From contig JAKFWA010000027.1 of the NCBI GenBank assembly GCA_021732995.1, positions 1 through 64,000 of the forward strand: a DNA stretch of 64,000 bases, read 5' to 3'. Position 1 is the stretch's first letter. Every line of letters begins with the position of its first letter. This stretch comes from Planctomycetaceae bacterium. Lineage in GTDB: Bacteria > Planctomycetota > Planctomycetia > Planctomycetales > Planctomycetaceae. Below are positions 49,307-57,457 of this stretch, piece by piece. The position numbers and the translations under genes were made by a program. A model generated the notes under the pieces. The model saw nothing but the letters and a program-made list of their open reading frames with translations. It ran no database searches and was not told the DNA's origin.

Positions 49307-50263
49307 TCAAGTCTTAGCCGCCAGCTTCTCTGCGACTCGGACCAGCAGTTCCTTCGACTTCTTGATGCCGGTGAATTCGTCGGCCTTCGTGCCTTCGTAT
49401 TCAATGCCCACGTAACCGTGATAGCCGGCCTTCAACACGATCTGCATCATCTTCAGGAAGTCGGTTTCCTTCTTCCAGCGGCTGTCGAACGTGACAAATG
49501 GATGCTCGTCTTCAAAGTCGTAAGTCTTCGCGCTGACGGCCTTCGCGTACGGCATCAGCTCTTCGACGCCCAGATAGCGGTCGTACCATTCGTCTTTCTG
49601 ACGATCGATACCGAAGTTGCCGAAGTCAGGCAGCGTGCCGCAGCGTGGGTTGTTGACCAGCTTGATGGTTTCGGCGAGCCACTTGCCGTTCGACGACAAG
49701 CCCCCGTGGTTCTCTACAATCACGTTGATCTCGTGCTGCGCTCCAAACTCGCTCAGGCGACGCAAGCCGTCCGCCGCGAGTTTCACTTGCTCTTCGTACG
49801 AGCCTGAACTTTGTGCGTTCACTCGAATGGAATGGCAACCCAGGAACTTCGCGGCCTCAACCCACTTGTAGTGGTTCTCGACGGCTGTCTTCCGCTTCGC
49901 TTCATTCGCATCGCCCAACGCACCCTCGCCGTCGATCATGATGAGTAGGCTCTTCACGCCTTCATCGGCAGCACGCTGCTTCATCTCGGTCAGATAACCT
50001 TGATCTTTCGCTTTGTCTTTGAAGAACTGATTGACGTATTCAATGGCCTCGATTCCGAACTCGCGTTTGGCGGTATTTGCGAAGTCCAGATTGTCCAGCT
50101 TCTTCTGGAAGAAGGCATTGTGGAGCGACCATTGTGCCAGAGAAATTTTGAAAAGTGGCTGTTCGGCAGCGCGTGCCGGTGCCGACAATCCAAGGATGCT
50201 CAGTCCCGCAGCGAGGCCAACGGACTGAGCCAGGAAGTCGCGACGATTTCCGGTAAACGACAT
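49307..50263 (-). CDS. Exported sugar isomerase/epimerase-like TIM-barrel protein
   Basis: The 318-residue product starts with a Tat-like leader ([20 protein letters not shown]). The rest is the AP-endonuclease-2-like / hydroxypyruvate isomerase barrel: [62 protein letters not shown] and [12 protein letters not shown], with His and Glu positions typical of the metal site. Substrate not predictable. It converges on the response-regulator gene with a 17-base gap. Confidence 0.85.
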   Translation of the reverse strand: MSFTGNRRDFLAQSVGLAAGLSILGLSAPARAAEQPLFKISLAQWSLHNAFFQKKLDNLDFANTAKREFGIEAIEYVNQFFKDKAKDQGYLTEMKQRAADEGVKSLLIMIDGEGALGDANEAKRKTAVENHYKWVEAAKFLGCHSIRVNAQSSGSYEEQVKLAADGLRRLSEFGAQHEINVIVENHGGLSSNGKWLAETIKLVNNPRCGTLPDFGNFGIDRQKDEWYDRYLGVEELMPYAKAVSAKTYDFEDEHPFVTFDSRWKKETDFLKMMQIVLKAGYHGYVGIEYEGTKADEFTGIKKSKELLVRVAEKLAAKT

Positions 50264-50443
50264 GGTGAGTACCTCAAGGTCAGACGATAAATGATGCAGC
50301 AGTCCGAACGGCGACAGCTCAAGAATTGATCGGACTTGGCGATTGCCACGTCGCAGGATATGCCTCGCTGATCAACGGCGAAAGCTGCGGCGACCTGTTT
50401 CAGCCAATCGAGCCGTTCTTCATTTGTTTCACGAAGTTATCGC

Positions 50444-51106
50444 ATGCAAACTCAAGATCTCGTTGTGCTCAAAACTTTTCCTGACGCATCTGCAGCCGGC
50501 GCTGCCAAGTGGAAGCTGAACGCTGCCGGTATTCAGGCTGCCGTTTCTGAAACGGCTTCAGGCGCCGAACAACGGCAGTTGACTGTTTCGGGAGGTCGCT
50601 GCGTGCTGCTGGTTGAAGAGCAACACGCCGATCGCGCACGCCAAGTGCTGGGGACTTTGGAACCCACCGTGCTGGAAGCAGGCCAGTGGATGTGCGCAGG
50701 TTGCGGCGAAACTGGTGAACGCGGTTTCTTCTCCTGCTGGAGCTGCGGAGCACCACGGGAAAATATCACTCAAGAAGAACTCGCTGAGCCTGCTCCGCAA
50801 TCGGGTTGCGGCTGTGGCAGCGGCGGTTGCGGTTCGTCTGCCTGCGGACCGGGCGTGCTGTCCATCGAATTGCCCGCCGAGTGGGACACATGTCTCCAGG
50901 ACAACGATCGCGTCGCTGAGCGAGCCTTCAAGGCGGCCGTGGTCGGCCTCGTGGTGCCGCCGGTCTTGGTGTACGCAGTAGCTCTGGTCACGAAGTCCGC
51001 TTGTGTACCGCTCAGTGCGCGCGGCAGCCGTCGCTTTTACTCGGCATTTACCATCACCTTAGCGGCGGCGGCGGTCTGGATTGCCGTGTGGAACAAGTTC
51101 GCCTGA
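50444..51106 (+). CDS. DUF2007-like, zinc-ribbon, Gly/Cys-rich membrane protein
   Basis: The 220-residue protein has an N-terminal DUF2007-like signal-transduction fold (VVLKTFPDASAAGAAKWKLN, CVLLVEEQHADRARQVLG). A zinc ribbon CAGCGETGERGFFSCWSCGA follows, then a short Gly/Cys-rich segment (GCGCGSGGCGSSACG) and one or two C-terminal membrane helices. DUF2007 proteins are poorly characterised and may sense or transport metal or phosphate; here the domain is joined to Cys-rich elements, which suggests metal binding. ATG 50444. Confidence 0.7.
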   Translation: MQTQDLVVLKTFPDASAAGAAKWKLNAAGIQAAVSETASGAEQRQLTVSGGRCVLLVEEQHADRARQVLGTLEPTVLEAGQWMCAGCGETGERGFFSCWSCGAPRENITQEELAEPAPQSGCGCGSGGCGSSACGPGVLSIELPAEWDTCLQDNDRVAERAFKAAVVGLVVPPVLVYAVALVTKSACVPLSARGSRRFYSAFTITLAAAAVWIAVWNKFA

Positions 51107-51304
51107 GACTGAACGTGGGGGTTGGTTTTTCGGTGCCGATTGGGTGACTTGTAACGATTCCTTCACGCGGGCGGTCGTTACTGCCGAAAACGATGATGAG
51201 CATTTCCGTCATGCGGAACTGCGGAGCCGGATTTTCAGCCGATGAACTGAAAAAAGATTCAAGTCCCGGCTCTCCGTCGATTCCTCACATCGCACGAGCA
51301 TCCA

Positions 51305-52153
51305 ATGTCATCCAATTCTCATCGGTCGTTGCATTCATCCACGTCACCCGCTGCTGAGCCCGCTGCACCCGAGCTATTCCTCGAAATCGCTCGCGGCAAG
51401 ACGGCTCAACCTCAGCGACCGATTGCTGGTGACCGCTTCCTGATCGGATCGGGAGACTGGTGTGATCTGTGCCTCGGCGGCAAGAACATTCCGACGTTGC
51501 ACAGCGTGATCCACCGAGACGGCGAGCACATCTGGATTGATGCAGTTGCGAACGGACCTGAATTGAAAGTGGACGGCATCGCGACCACGTTTGCTGAACT
51601 GACTCCCGGAAGTGAGATCTCGATTGGCTCCTTCCAGTTGAAGCTGCATCGTCGCACCGCTGCCAAGGCTGCAACTGCGACGCCATATCGAGTCATACCA
51701 GCCGACGAAAGCGCGGATGTGGATGAACGCGAACTCGGCGATCTGTCGGCGTCAGAACTCGTCGACCTGATCGAAAGTGAGATGGTGCTCGTCGAAGAGA
51801 TCGAACGTCGCAAGAAGCGCGGCGCGGCCGCTCTGATGGACGCCATTCGCCGTCACGGTTCGGCTTCCGAAGAGCCGACGGTCCAGGTTCAACCGCAGAC
51901 CCCCGCTGCTCCCGCATTACCGGATGCAGCACATCTATTGCAGGAACTGCAGGCCGCCGTGCATTCGTTGAATCGGTTGGCTCAGGACCTCGAACGTCGT
52001 TCCGAACGCATGTCGCGCGGCGATGCTCGTAAAGCTGCGACTTCGCTGCTGGAAGTTCAGGAAGAGGTCGTAGATCGACTCGACGAAGTGCTGGGCAAAG
52101 TGGCCGCGATGCAGCGTCCGCAACTTCCGAAGCAGCATCGCGACGTTGCGTAG
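51305..52153 (+). CDS. FHA-domain protein
   Basis: The 282-residue protein has an FHA domain at about residues 23-115: FLIGSGDWCDLCLGG, IPTLHSVIHRDGEHIWIDAV and ELTPGSEISIGSFQLKLH, with the R/S phosphopeptide-binding surface somewhat altered (GSGDWCD instead of GR). The C-terminal half is helical, with two coiled-coil-like stretches (LIESEMVLVEEIERRKKRG, LQELQAAVHSLNRLAQDLER). It is likely a phospho-threonine adaptor. Kinase partners are not in the window. Confidence 0.82.
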   Translation: MSSNSHRSLHSSTSPAAEPAAPELFLEIARGKTAQPQRPIAGDRFLIGSGDWCDLCLGGKNIPTLHSVIHRDGEHIWIDAVANGPELKVDGIATTFAELTPGSEISIGSFQLKLHRRTAAKAATATPYRVIPADESADVDERELGDLSASELVDLIESEMVLVEEIERRKKRGAAALMDAIRRHGSASEEPTVQVQPQTPAAPALPDAAHLLQELQAAVHSLNRLAQDLERRSERMSRGDARKAATSLLEVQEEVVDRLDEVLGKVAAMQRPQLPKQHRDVA

Positions 52154-52179
52154 GCGAACGCTTGCCGGGCGAGCACGTG

Positions 52180-54312
52180 CTACTTGGAACTGGTCGCCGC
52201 GAGCTTCGGCTTGGTTGGTGACACGCGTTCGTAGACCAGATCCTTGGTGATGAGGACCGACAGCAGATTGCTGAAGGCGTCGGTCCACAGCATGGATCGT
52301 TCGCCCATCGCGACCTCGTGCGATTTGGTGAGCTTCAGTGCCTGCAATGTTTCTGGCTGGCGACTGAACAGCACCCAAATGGAATCCGTCGCTCCGACAT
52401 CTTTTTGAGCCGGGCTGAGGACACACATCACGCTGAGGCCAAACTCCTTGGCGATGCCATTGCAGACCGGTCGCAGATCGACGTGTCGGTTGGTGATGTG
52501 GCACGCCAGGATGCCGTCGTCCTTCAAGTGCTTCAGATAGAGTTCGCAGCATTCACGCGTCAGCAGGTGCGCCGGGATGGCGTCTCCAGAGAAGGCATCC
52601 AGCGCCAGGATGTCATAGTTCTGCGGTTCCTCCTGTTCGAGCGCGATGCGACCATCGCCCACCACAATGTGTTGATCCTTCGTGCGGCATTCAGACAGGT
52701 AGGTGAAGAAGTCCTTCGCCATATCCACCACAGCCGGGTTGATCTCATACATGCGGTAGTAGTCATCCGGCTGCGCGTACGCCGCGAGCGTTCCCGCTCC
52801 CAAGCCGACGATCCCGACTCGCTTTGGCTGGCCTGCACGATGCTGTGAAATCGCGACACCGCCACCTGAATGCTCACCGAAGTACGTCGTTGGAATCTTG
52901 CGCCGGACTGGATCCGTGAACTGATGCCCGTGCCGAATCTGGCCGTGCCTGAGCACATAGGCAGATGTTGTTTGATGAACTCGCAGCACGCCGTAGAAGT
53001 TTCGAGCCGTCGCCACCGCGCCTTGGGTCACTCGCTCAGCCTGGAACCACAACAGCGTGCTGAGGGCCAGCACATAACCGCCCAGAGCAACTGATGCTCC
53101 CAACTTGGACGCATGAGCGGATGACTGCGTGTCTCGTCGCATCACGACGATCAGCAGCACGCAGCAAGTGACAATTGCTAGAGGCAACTCAAAGAGCGTG
53201 CGGAAGATCATGGGAGCCAGCATGCCCACGCACAGGCCGCCCAGCGCGCCGCCTGCTGAGACACACAGATAGAACTTCGTGAGGTACCGCGGCGTCGGCT
53301 TGAGTGCCACCAGCTCGCCGTGACACACCATGCACCCGCACATCAGCAGTCCGAAGTAGATGCCCGCCTGAGCGATGATCGAGGTGACTCGGTTCCAGTA
53401 CATGGCCGAGTCCCACATCAGGTAACACGCGGCCGCCGCCAGGACGAACAGGCCGACACCGAACACGCGACGCGAATACCAGCGGTCGCTGTCAAAGCAC
53501 AGAATGAACGACAGCAGGTACAGAGCCAGCGGGACCACCCACAGAAACGGCACCACAGCAATGTCCGTGCAAACTTGATTCGTCACGCCCAGCAGGAGGG
53601 CAGAGGGCACGGCGGCCAACGCTACCCACAGCAACACGGTGAGGCCTTGCGGAGCTGGTGAATCGTCCACCGGTTGAGCCTCGCTGACTGTCTCAACGAT
53701 TGTCGTTGCTGCTGCTCCGCGCCAGGCACAGAACGCACACAACGCCGCAAATGCCATGAATCCCATCGTCCAAAGTTGAGCTTGCCGCTCCACTTCCAGA
53801 TTGGGTTCAAAGACGAAGGGATACGACACCAGCGCCAGCAGCGAACCGACGTTCGACAAGGCATAGAGTCGATAGGGCGACGTCCCCGGCAGCGTGCGAG
53901 CAAACCACCCTTGCAACAGTGGCCCGGTGGTCGACAGCGCGAAGTAGGGCAAGCCCACAGTCATCGCGAGCAGTGCAATGATGCGGCCAGCCGGCTCGCT
54001 CCCCAGTGCAGGCTTCCACGAGACATCCGGAGTGATCGGCAACATGACGCAAGCAGCCAAAACCACCAGCGTGTGCACGATCGCCTGATTGCGGGGGCTC
54101 AGCTTCTCCACCAGCAGGTGCGCGTACAGATACCCGCCGAACAGGACGACCTGAAAGAACAGCATACACGTGGTCCAGACGGCCGGACCGCCGCCAAACC
54201 ACGGCAAAATGAACTTGCTGATCAGCGGTTGCACTTGAAACAGCATGAACGCGCTGAGGAACACCGTGAGCAGGAATAAGGCGTAAGTCAGACGCTGCTT
54301 TTGGGACTGCAT
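52180..54312 (-). CDS. Membrane protein fused to spermidine-synthase-like methyltransferase fold
   Basis: The 710-residue protein has about 12 to 14 membrane helices (residues 1-430) followed by a Rossmann-like domain with the spermidine-synthase signature region VGIVGLGAGTLAAYAQPDDY, YEINPAVVDMAKDFF, VVGDGRIALEQEEPQNYDIL and LDAFSGDAIPAHLLTRE. Such fusions are widespread in planctomycetes and other bacteria and lack a proven reaction. ATG 54312 is supported by GAGG 8 bases upstream; the TTG at 54318 is less likely. It is the last chromosomal-type gene before the tRNA and element boundary. Confidence 0.86.
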   Translation of the reverse strand: MQSQKQRLTYALFLLTVFLSAFMLFQVQPLISKFILPWFGGGPAVWTTCMLFFQVVLFGGYLYAHLLVEKLSPRNQAIVHTLVVLAACVMLPITPDVSWKPALGSEPAGRIIALLAMTVGLPYFALSTTGPLLQGWFARTLPGTSPYRLYALSNVGSLLALVSYPFVFEPNLEVERQAQLWTMGFMAFAALCAFCAWRGAAATTIVETVSEAQPVDDSPAPQGLTVLLWVALAAVPSALLLGVTNQVCTDIAVVPFLWVVPLALYLLSFILCFDSDRWYSRRVFGVGLFVLAAAACYLMWDSAMYWNRVTSIIAQAGIYFGLLMCGCMVCHGELVALKPTPRYLTKFYLCVSAGGALGGLCVGMLAPMIFRTLFELPLAIVTCCVLLIVVMRRDTQSSAHASKLGASVALGGYVLALSTLLWFQAERVTQGAVATARNFYGVLRVHQTTSAYVLRHGQIRHGHQFTDPVRRKIPTTYFGEHSGGGVAISQHRAGQPKRVGIVGLGAGTLAAYAQPDDYYRMYEINPAVVDMAKDFFTYLSECRTKDQHIVVGDGRIALEQEEPQNYDILALDAFSGDAIPAHLLTRECCELYLKHLKDDGILACHITNRHVDLRPVCNGIAKEFGLSVMCVLSPAQKDVGATDSIWVLFSRQPETLQALKLTKSHEVAMGERSMLWTDAFSNLLSVLITKDLVYERVSPTKPKLAATSSK

Positions 54313-54596
54313 GAGCAAGCCTCACTGGACCAGAATTACGGTTCGGTTGAGTGCCGCCAACGTACCAATGTTTCAACCAGCGTACTCACAGCCCAACTTC
54401 GTCCCTGCGGTAGAACGCGGCACGCACGGTGCTGATTCTGGCGAGCTGTCACATTCGTCCCGAACCACACGTGATCCCCGATGTGTCGACTACTCGGCGA
54501 GTCCCCGTGATTTCGAGTCTTCCGCAGCGGTTCCCAAGAGACAGGTCCGACTTGTTTGACCTGCGAAGCCCCGTCACTAAGATCCGCCGCCCGATT

Positions 54597-54671
54597 CGGG
54601 ATGTAGCTCAGTTTGGCTAGAGCGCTACGTTCGGGACGTAGAGGCCGCAGGTTCAAATCCTGTCATCCCGA
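54597..54671 (+). tRNA. tRNA-Pro, anticodon CGG
   Basis: A 75-base cloverleaf with all stems paired: acceptor CGGGATG/CATCCCG, D stem GCTC/GAGC, anticodon stem CTACG/CGTAG around loop TTCGGGA (anticodon CGG), and T stem GCAGG/CCTGT with loop TTCAAAT. The discriminator is A and no CCA is encoded. G at position 37 is normal for tRNA-Pro. tRNA 3' ends are common integration sites, and here the region downstream looks like an accessory element. Confidence 0.97.
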
Positions 54672-55521
54672 TTCGATGCAAGACATTTCTACAGAATGAC
54701 TTACGACAAGTCTGCTCCGGCAGCCTTGGTTCGTTTCTGGGGTTGGAGATACCTTTGGAGATACCTTTTTTGTAACGAAAAGTACGAAAAATGGGGCTGG
54801 GAACGACTCGCTCGTCACGCTTTGATGCCTTTCAAGCACGCCATCGCTCGGCTGGTGACGGTCCAATTCGAGCGGCCAGAGTTCGTCGTGCGGTCGATTG
54901 CGGATGTCTCCTGGACGCGTCTTTGTCTTCGAAACCACGGCGATGGGCTTGTCGCCGGAACAGGGCGCCGATCGGAGCCAAAACGATGTTCCGGACAACG
55001 CCAAAAGCAGTTTCGCATTCACCGGTGCGATTGATGAAGGCCGAATCTCAGACGTAACTGTCACCGTGCCCATTTCTATCCACAACTTCGATTCGATGCC
55101 GCTGCCAACACGCTGGCCCCATGCCACTGCGACGCAGACGAGGGCGACCAATTGAAGGGCTTGTCCAGCCATAACCATCACGGCAAGATCGTTAGCGCGA
55201 ATTGGCTAAAGACAAATGACGCGTCTTTAGACGGGTGCCCTTCTCAATAGCTGACTGCGGCCGTCTTTACTTTATGTCCACTCTTCCTCACTTACCGGTT
55301 GAAGTACGCACGCTGCATTCACTGGAGCGCGTGAGAACTCATATGCCGACGAAGATGCTCCTAATTGCCCTTTGCGAAAACGCCAAGCTGCGACGCCTGG
55401 ATTCGAGTGGTGCATTTGTCAGTTCTAAATCGCGTTGTTCGAGCACAATGGGCAATCAGTTCGAGCAGCTCCTTACGGAACGAAGTTCTCGAATCAAAGT
55501 TGGACAGCAATGCTCCGGTAC
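54672..55521. other. Gene-poor left end of the putative element
   Basis: About 850 bases between the tRNA and the RT stop contain no recognisable protein. Several frames of 60-170 codons are open, but none shows domain features and they overlap each other. A 12-base unit is repeated twice in tandem at 54743-54766, and a short hairpin (CTAAAGAC/GTCTTTAG) is at 55206-55230. It could hold an attachment region or a non-coding RNA used by the RT. No group II intron domain V and no retron msr/msd shape was recognised. Confidence 0.5.
54743..54766. repeat. 12-base tandem repeat 72 bases after tRNA-Pro
   Basis: TTGGAGATACCT is present twice without spacing (54743-54754 and 54755-54766), followed by a T-run. 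Its location next to the tRNA 3' end makes it a candidate arm-type integrase or excision site, but it may equally be part of a minor repeat or a terminator. Confidence 0.7.
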
Positions 55522-57420
55522 CTAAACGGACGGCGGTCCCGTTAGTTGCTGTTCCTGATACTGTTCTGCGAGTGTCCCAGCCATCTGATCGACAAACTCG
55601 TTCTCGGGGTGTCCGCTGTGGCCGCGAATCCATTGGCAGTCGACATCGTGTCGTTGAAGTTGATCAGCCAGACGTTGCCAGAGATCGACGTTTGCGATCG
55701 TGCGCGACCGGCGGCCGGTCGATCGCCAACCTTGGTCGATCCACGCCTGTATCCACTCGGTGATCCCCCTTGTGACATACTGGCTGTCAAGAATCAGATG
55801 GACTCGCGCCGACTCCGAAAGTGACGTCAATCCCTGAATAACTGCCAAGAGCTCCATGCGGTTGTTCGTTGTTTGTAGATCAACTCCTCCATTGTGCTGT
55901 CGGTATTGGGTTTCATGATCAATCGACAGAAATGCCCACGCCCCTATCCCATGAGGGTGCAGACAAGATCCGTCACAGTAAAGAAACACCTCGCGCCGCC
56001 TCGGCGCTGACTGCGAAGAACTGCTGGTGGCACATGCCACACGGCCACGGCACAAAACTGCCGCTGATTCGGAATCCTGATTGGCAGAGCCATCAGGAGG
56101 CAAAGTTCCCGACGAAATCCGCTGAGAAACATCCAGACGCGCCTGCACCCAATCTCGGTCATAAGCCCGAGACCAAAGCAGTGCCACTTCACGACGTTCC
56201 GGGATCTCCTGAAAACCCTGAGTACACGCAAGACGAGAGATTACCCCATAAGTCTCTGCTATAGCCGATTCCTGATAGGTCGCTCCTTGTTGACTGATCC
56301 ATCCGCGGATGGTTTCGTTAACAGCAAGTGACGGAATCGGTGCTTCCCATGCCAGACGAAGATGTTCTTCGAGTCTGTCCCAGGATCGTTGATTGATATC
56401 GACGTTGAGCCCTGTCTCATTTCTGCGGATCTGGTATCCCAGCCAACTCACAGATTGGCCTATTGCCAGATCATGAATGCAAGACAGTGACGTCCCCTTT
56501 AGAGGCATGCCGATCTCCTGCGTACGTTGGTGAAGTACGTTGTAGAGACGGGTTACCTCTTCCGGTTGCGCCAAGATCAGTAAGTCATCGGCCACTCGGA
56601 ACAGCGGGTTCTCCGGTGAGGATTGTTGCCATTGCCGATCGAGTACCCAATGTAGGTGGACATTGAGAAGTTCGGGTGACAGTGGTCCTCCTTGTCGGAT
56701 TCCCCTTCCATTCGTGTTGAACGCAATGTGGCTGATAAATTCACAGAGTTCTTCGCTAGGAATCATCCGCCGAAGAATCTGTTTCAATCGACCCGTAGGG
56801 ATGTGTTCGAAGGCATCTCGAAGATCCTCGCTGATCCATGACCATTGGTTGTGGATCAGTGCCCAATGTTCCGCCGCCGCCAGGGCTTGTTCGCGAGAGT
56901 AGCCTGGGCTGCGGAATCCCATTGAGTGGTCGAGGTATTGTGCTTCCGTAAGAGGGCGGATGATTTGAAGGATAGCTCGTTCTACACAGCGATCCTCGAA
57001 GTTCTGAATTCGGATCGGGCGTTGGCCACGGCCGCTACCCTTGTCGATGAGAACGGTTCGAGGCGCACTGGGTCGGTATTCGCCTTCCTTTATCATTTCG
57101 CCAAGTTCTCGGGCGAGTGCCCAACGGGAGCCAGTATCTAGGTCGGATGGTTTAAGACCATTCGGTCCTGCTGCTTGCCCTCGGGATGCACAATGTTCGA
57201 TGGCTAGGATGACATTTCGATTATCTCCAGCTCGTCTTAATAGTCTGCGAGCAAATACTTCCTGCTCGCGCCGACTACCGTGTACGGCCTGGCTGGCTTC
57301 TCGATTATGTCGGCGCAGAAACTCTCCTGCGGAGCCGCAATGGCGGTCCGTAGGCATCTGGCGGGCATGATCGCCGGCGAGTCCAATTAAGGCCCTTCGC
57401 CGGGCGGGCCGACTGTACAT
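55522..57420 (-). CDS. Reverse transcriptase fused to RNase HI
   Basis: The 632-residue protein combines two enzymes. RT motifs at about residues 65-335: motif A with Asp199 (SEDLRDAFEHI), motif B RQGGPLSPELLN at 242-253, motif C FRVADD with Asp278/Asp279 (usual YADD), then KGTS and WLGYQI. The upstream GLKPSDL and MGFRSPGYSREQAL resemble group II-like RTs, but no maturase/endonuclease domain follows. From about residue 477 to 615 lies a complete RNase HI domain with Asp483, Glu523, Asp545 and Asp611, spaced like the E. coli enzyme, plus TTNNRMEL and GHSGHPENE. The start ATG 57420 has AAAGGA 8 bases upstream. It is 37 bases after the helicase-like gene on the same strand. Confidence 0.9.
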   Translation of the reverse strand: MYSRPARRRALIGLAGDHARQMPTDRHCGSAGEFLRRHNREASQAVHGSRREQEVFARRLLRRAGDNRNVILAIEHCASRGQAAGPNGLKPSDLDTGSRWALARELGEMIKEGEYRPSAPRTVLIDKGSGRGQRPIRIQNFEDRCVERAILQIIRPLTEAQYLDHSMGFRSPGYSREQALAAAEHWALIHNQWSWISEDLRDAFEHIPTGRLKQILRRMIPSEELCEFISHIAFNTNGRGIRQGGPLSPELLNVHLHWVLDRQWQQSSPENPLFRVADDLLILAQPEEVTRLYNVLHQRTQEIGMPLKGTSLSCIHDLAIGQSVSWLGYQIRRNETGLNVDINQRSWDRLEEHLRLAWEAPIPSLAVNETIRGWISQQGATYQESAIAETYGVISRLACTQGFQEIPERREVALLWSRAYDRDWVQARLDVSQRISSGTLPPDGSANQDSESAAVLCRGRVACATSSSSQSAPRRREVFLYCDGSCLHPHGIGAWAFLSIDHETQYRQHNGGVDLQTTNNRMELLAVIQGLTSLSESARVHLILDSQYVTRGITEWIQAWIDQGWRSTGRRSRTIANVDLWQRLADQLQRHDVDCQWIRGHSGHPENEFVDQMAGTLAEQYQEQQLTGPPSV

Positions 57421-57457
57421 AGGCGTTTCCTTTCTTTTGGGATCAAACGGACGGACG

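Noticed and set aside
54663-55181. 172-codon minus-strand frame behind the tRNA
   Set aside because: It overlaps the tRNA 3' end, has no ribosome site and reads as low-complexity sequence; retained only as unassigned gene-poor DNA.
54696-55525. Several plus-strand frames of 60-110 codons in the gene-poor region
   Set aside because: They overlap each other in different phases and show no family or ribosome site.
55522-57420. Retron interpretation of the RT
   Set aside because: Only 37 bases separate the RT start from the upstream gene, leaving no room for an upstream msr/msd, and the RNase H domain is not a typical retron fusion.
55522-57420. Intact group II intron
   Set aside because: No domain V-like RNA or maturase/endonuclease domain was recognised around the RT.
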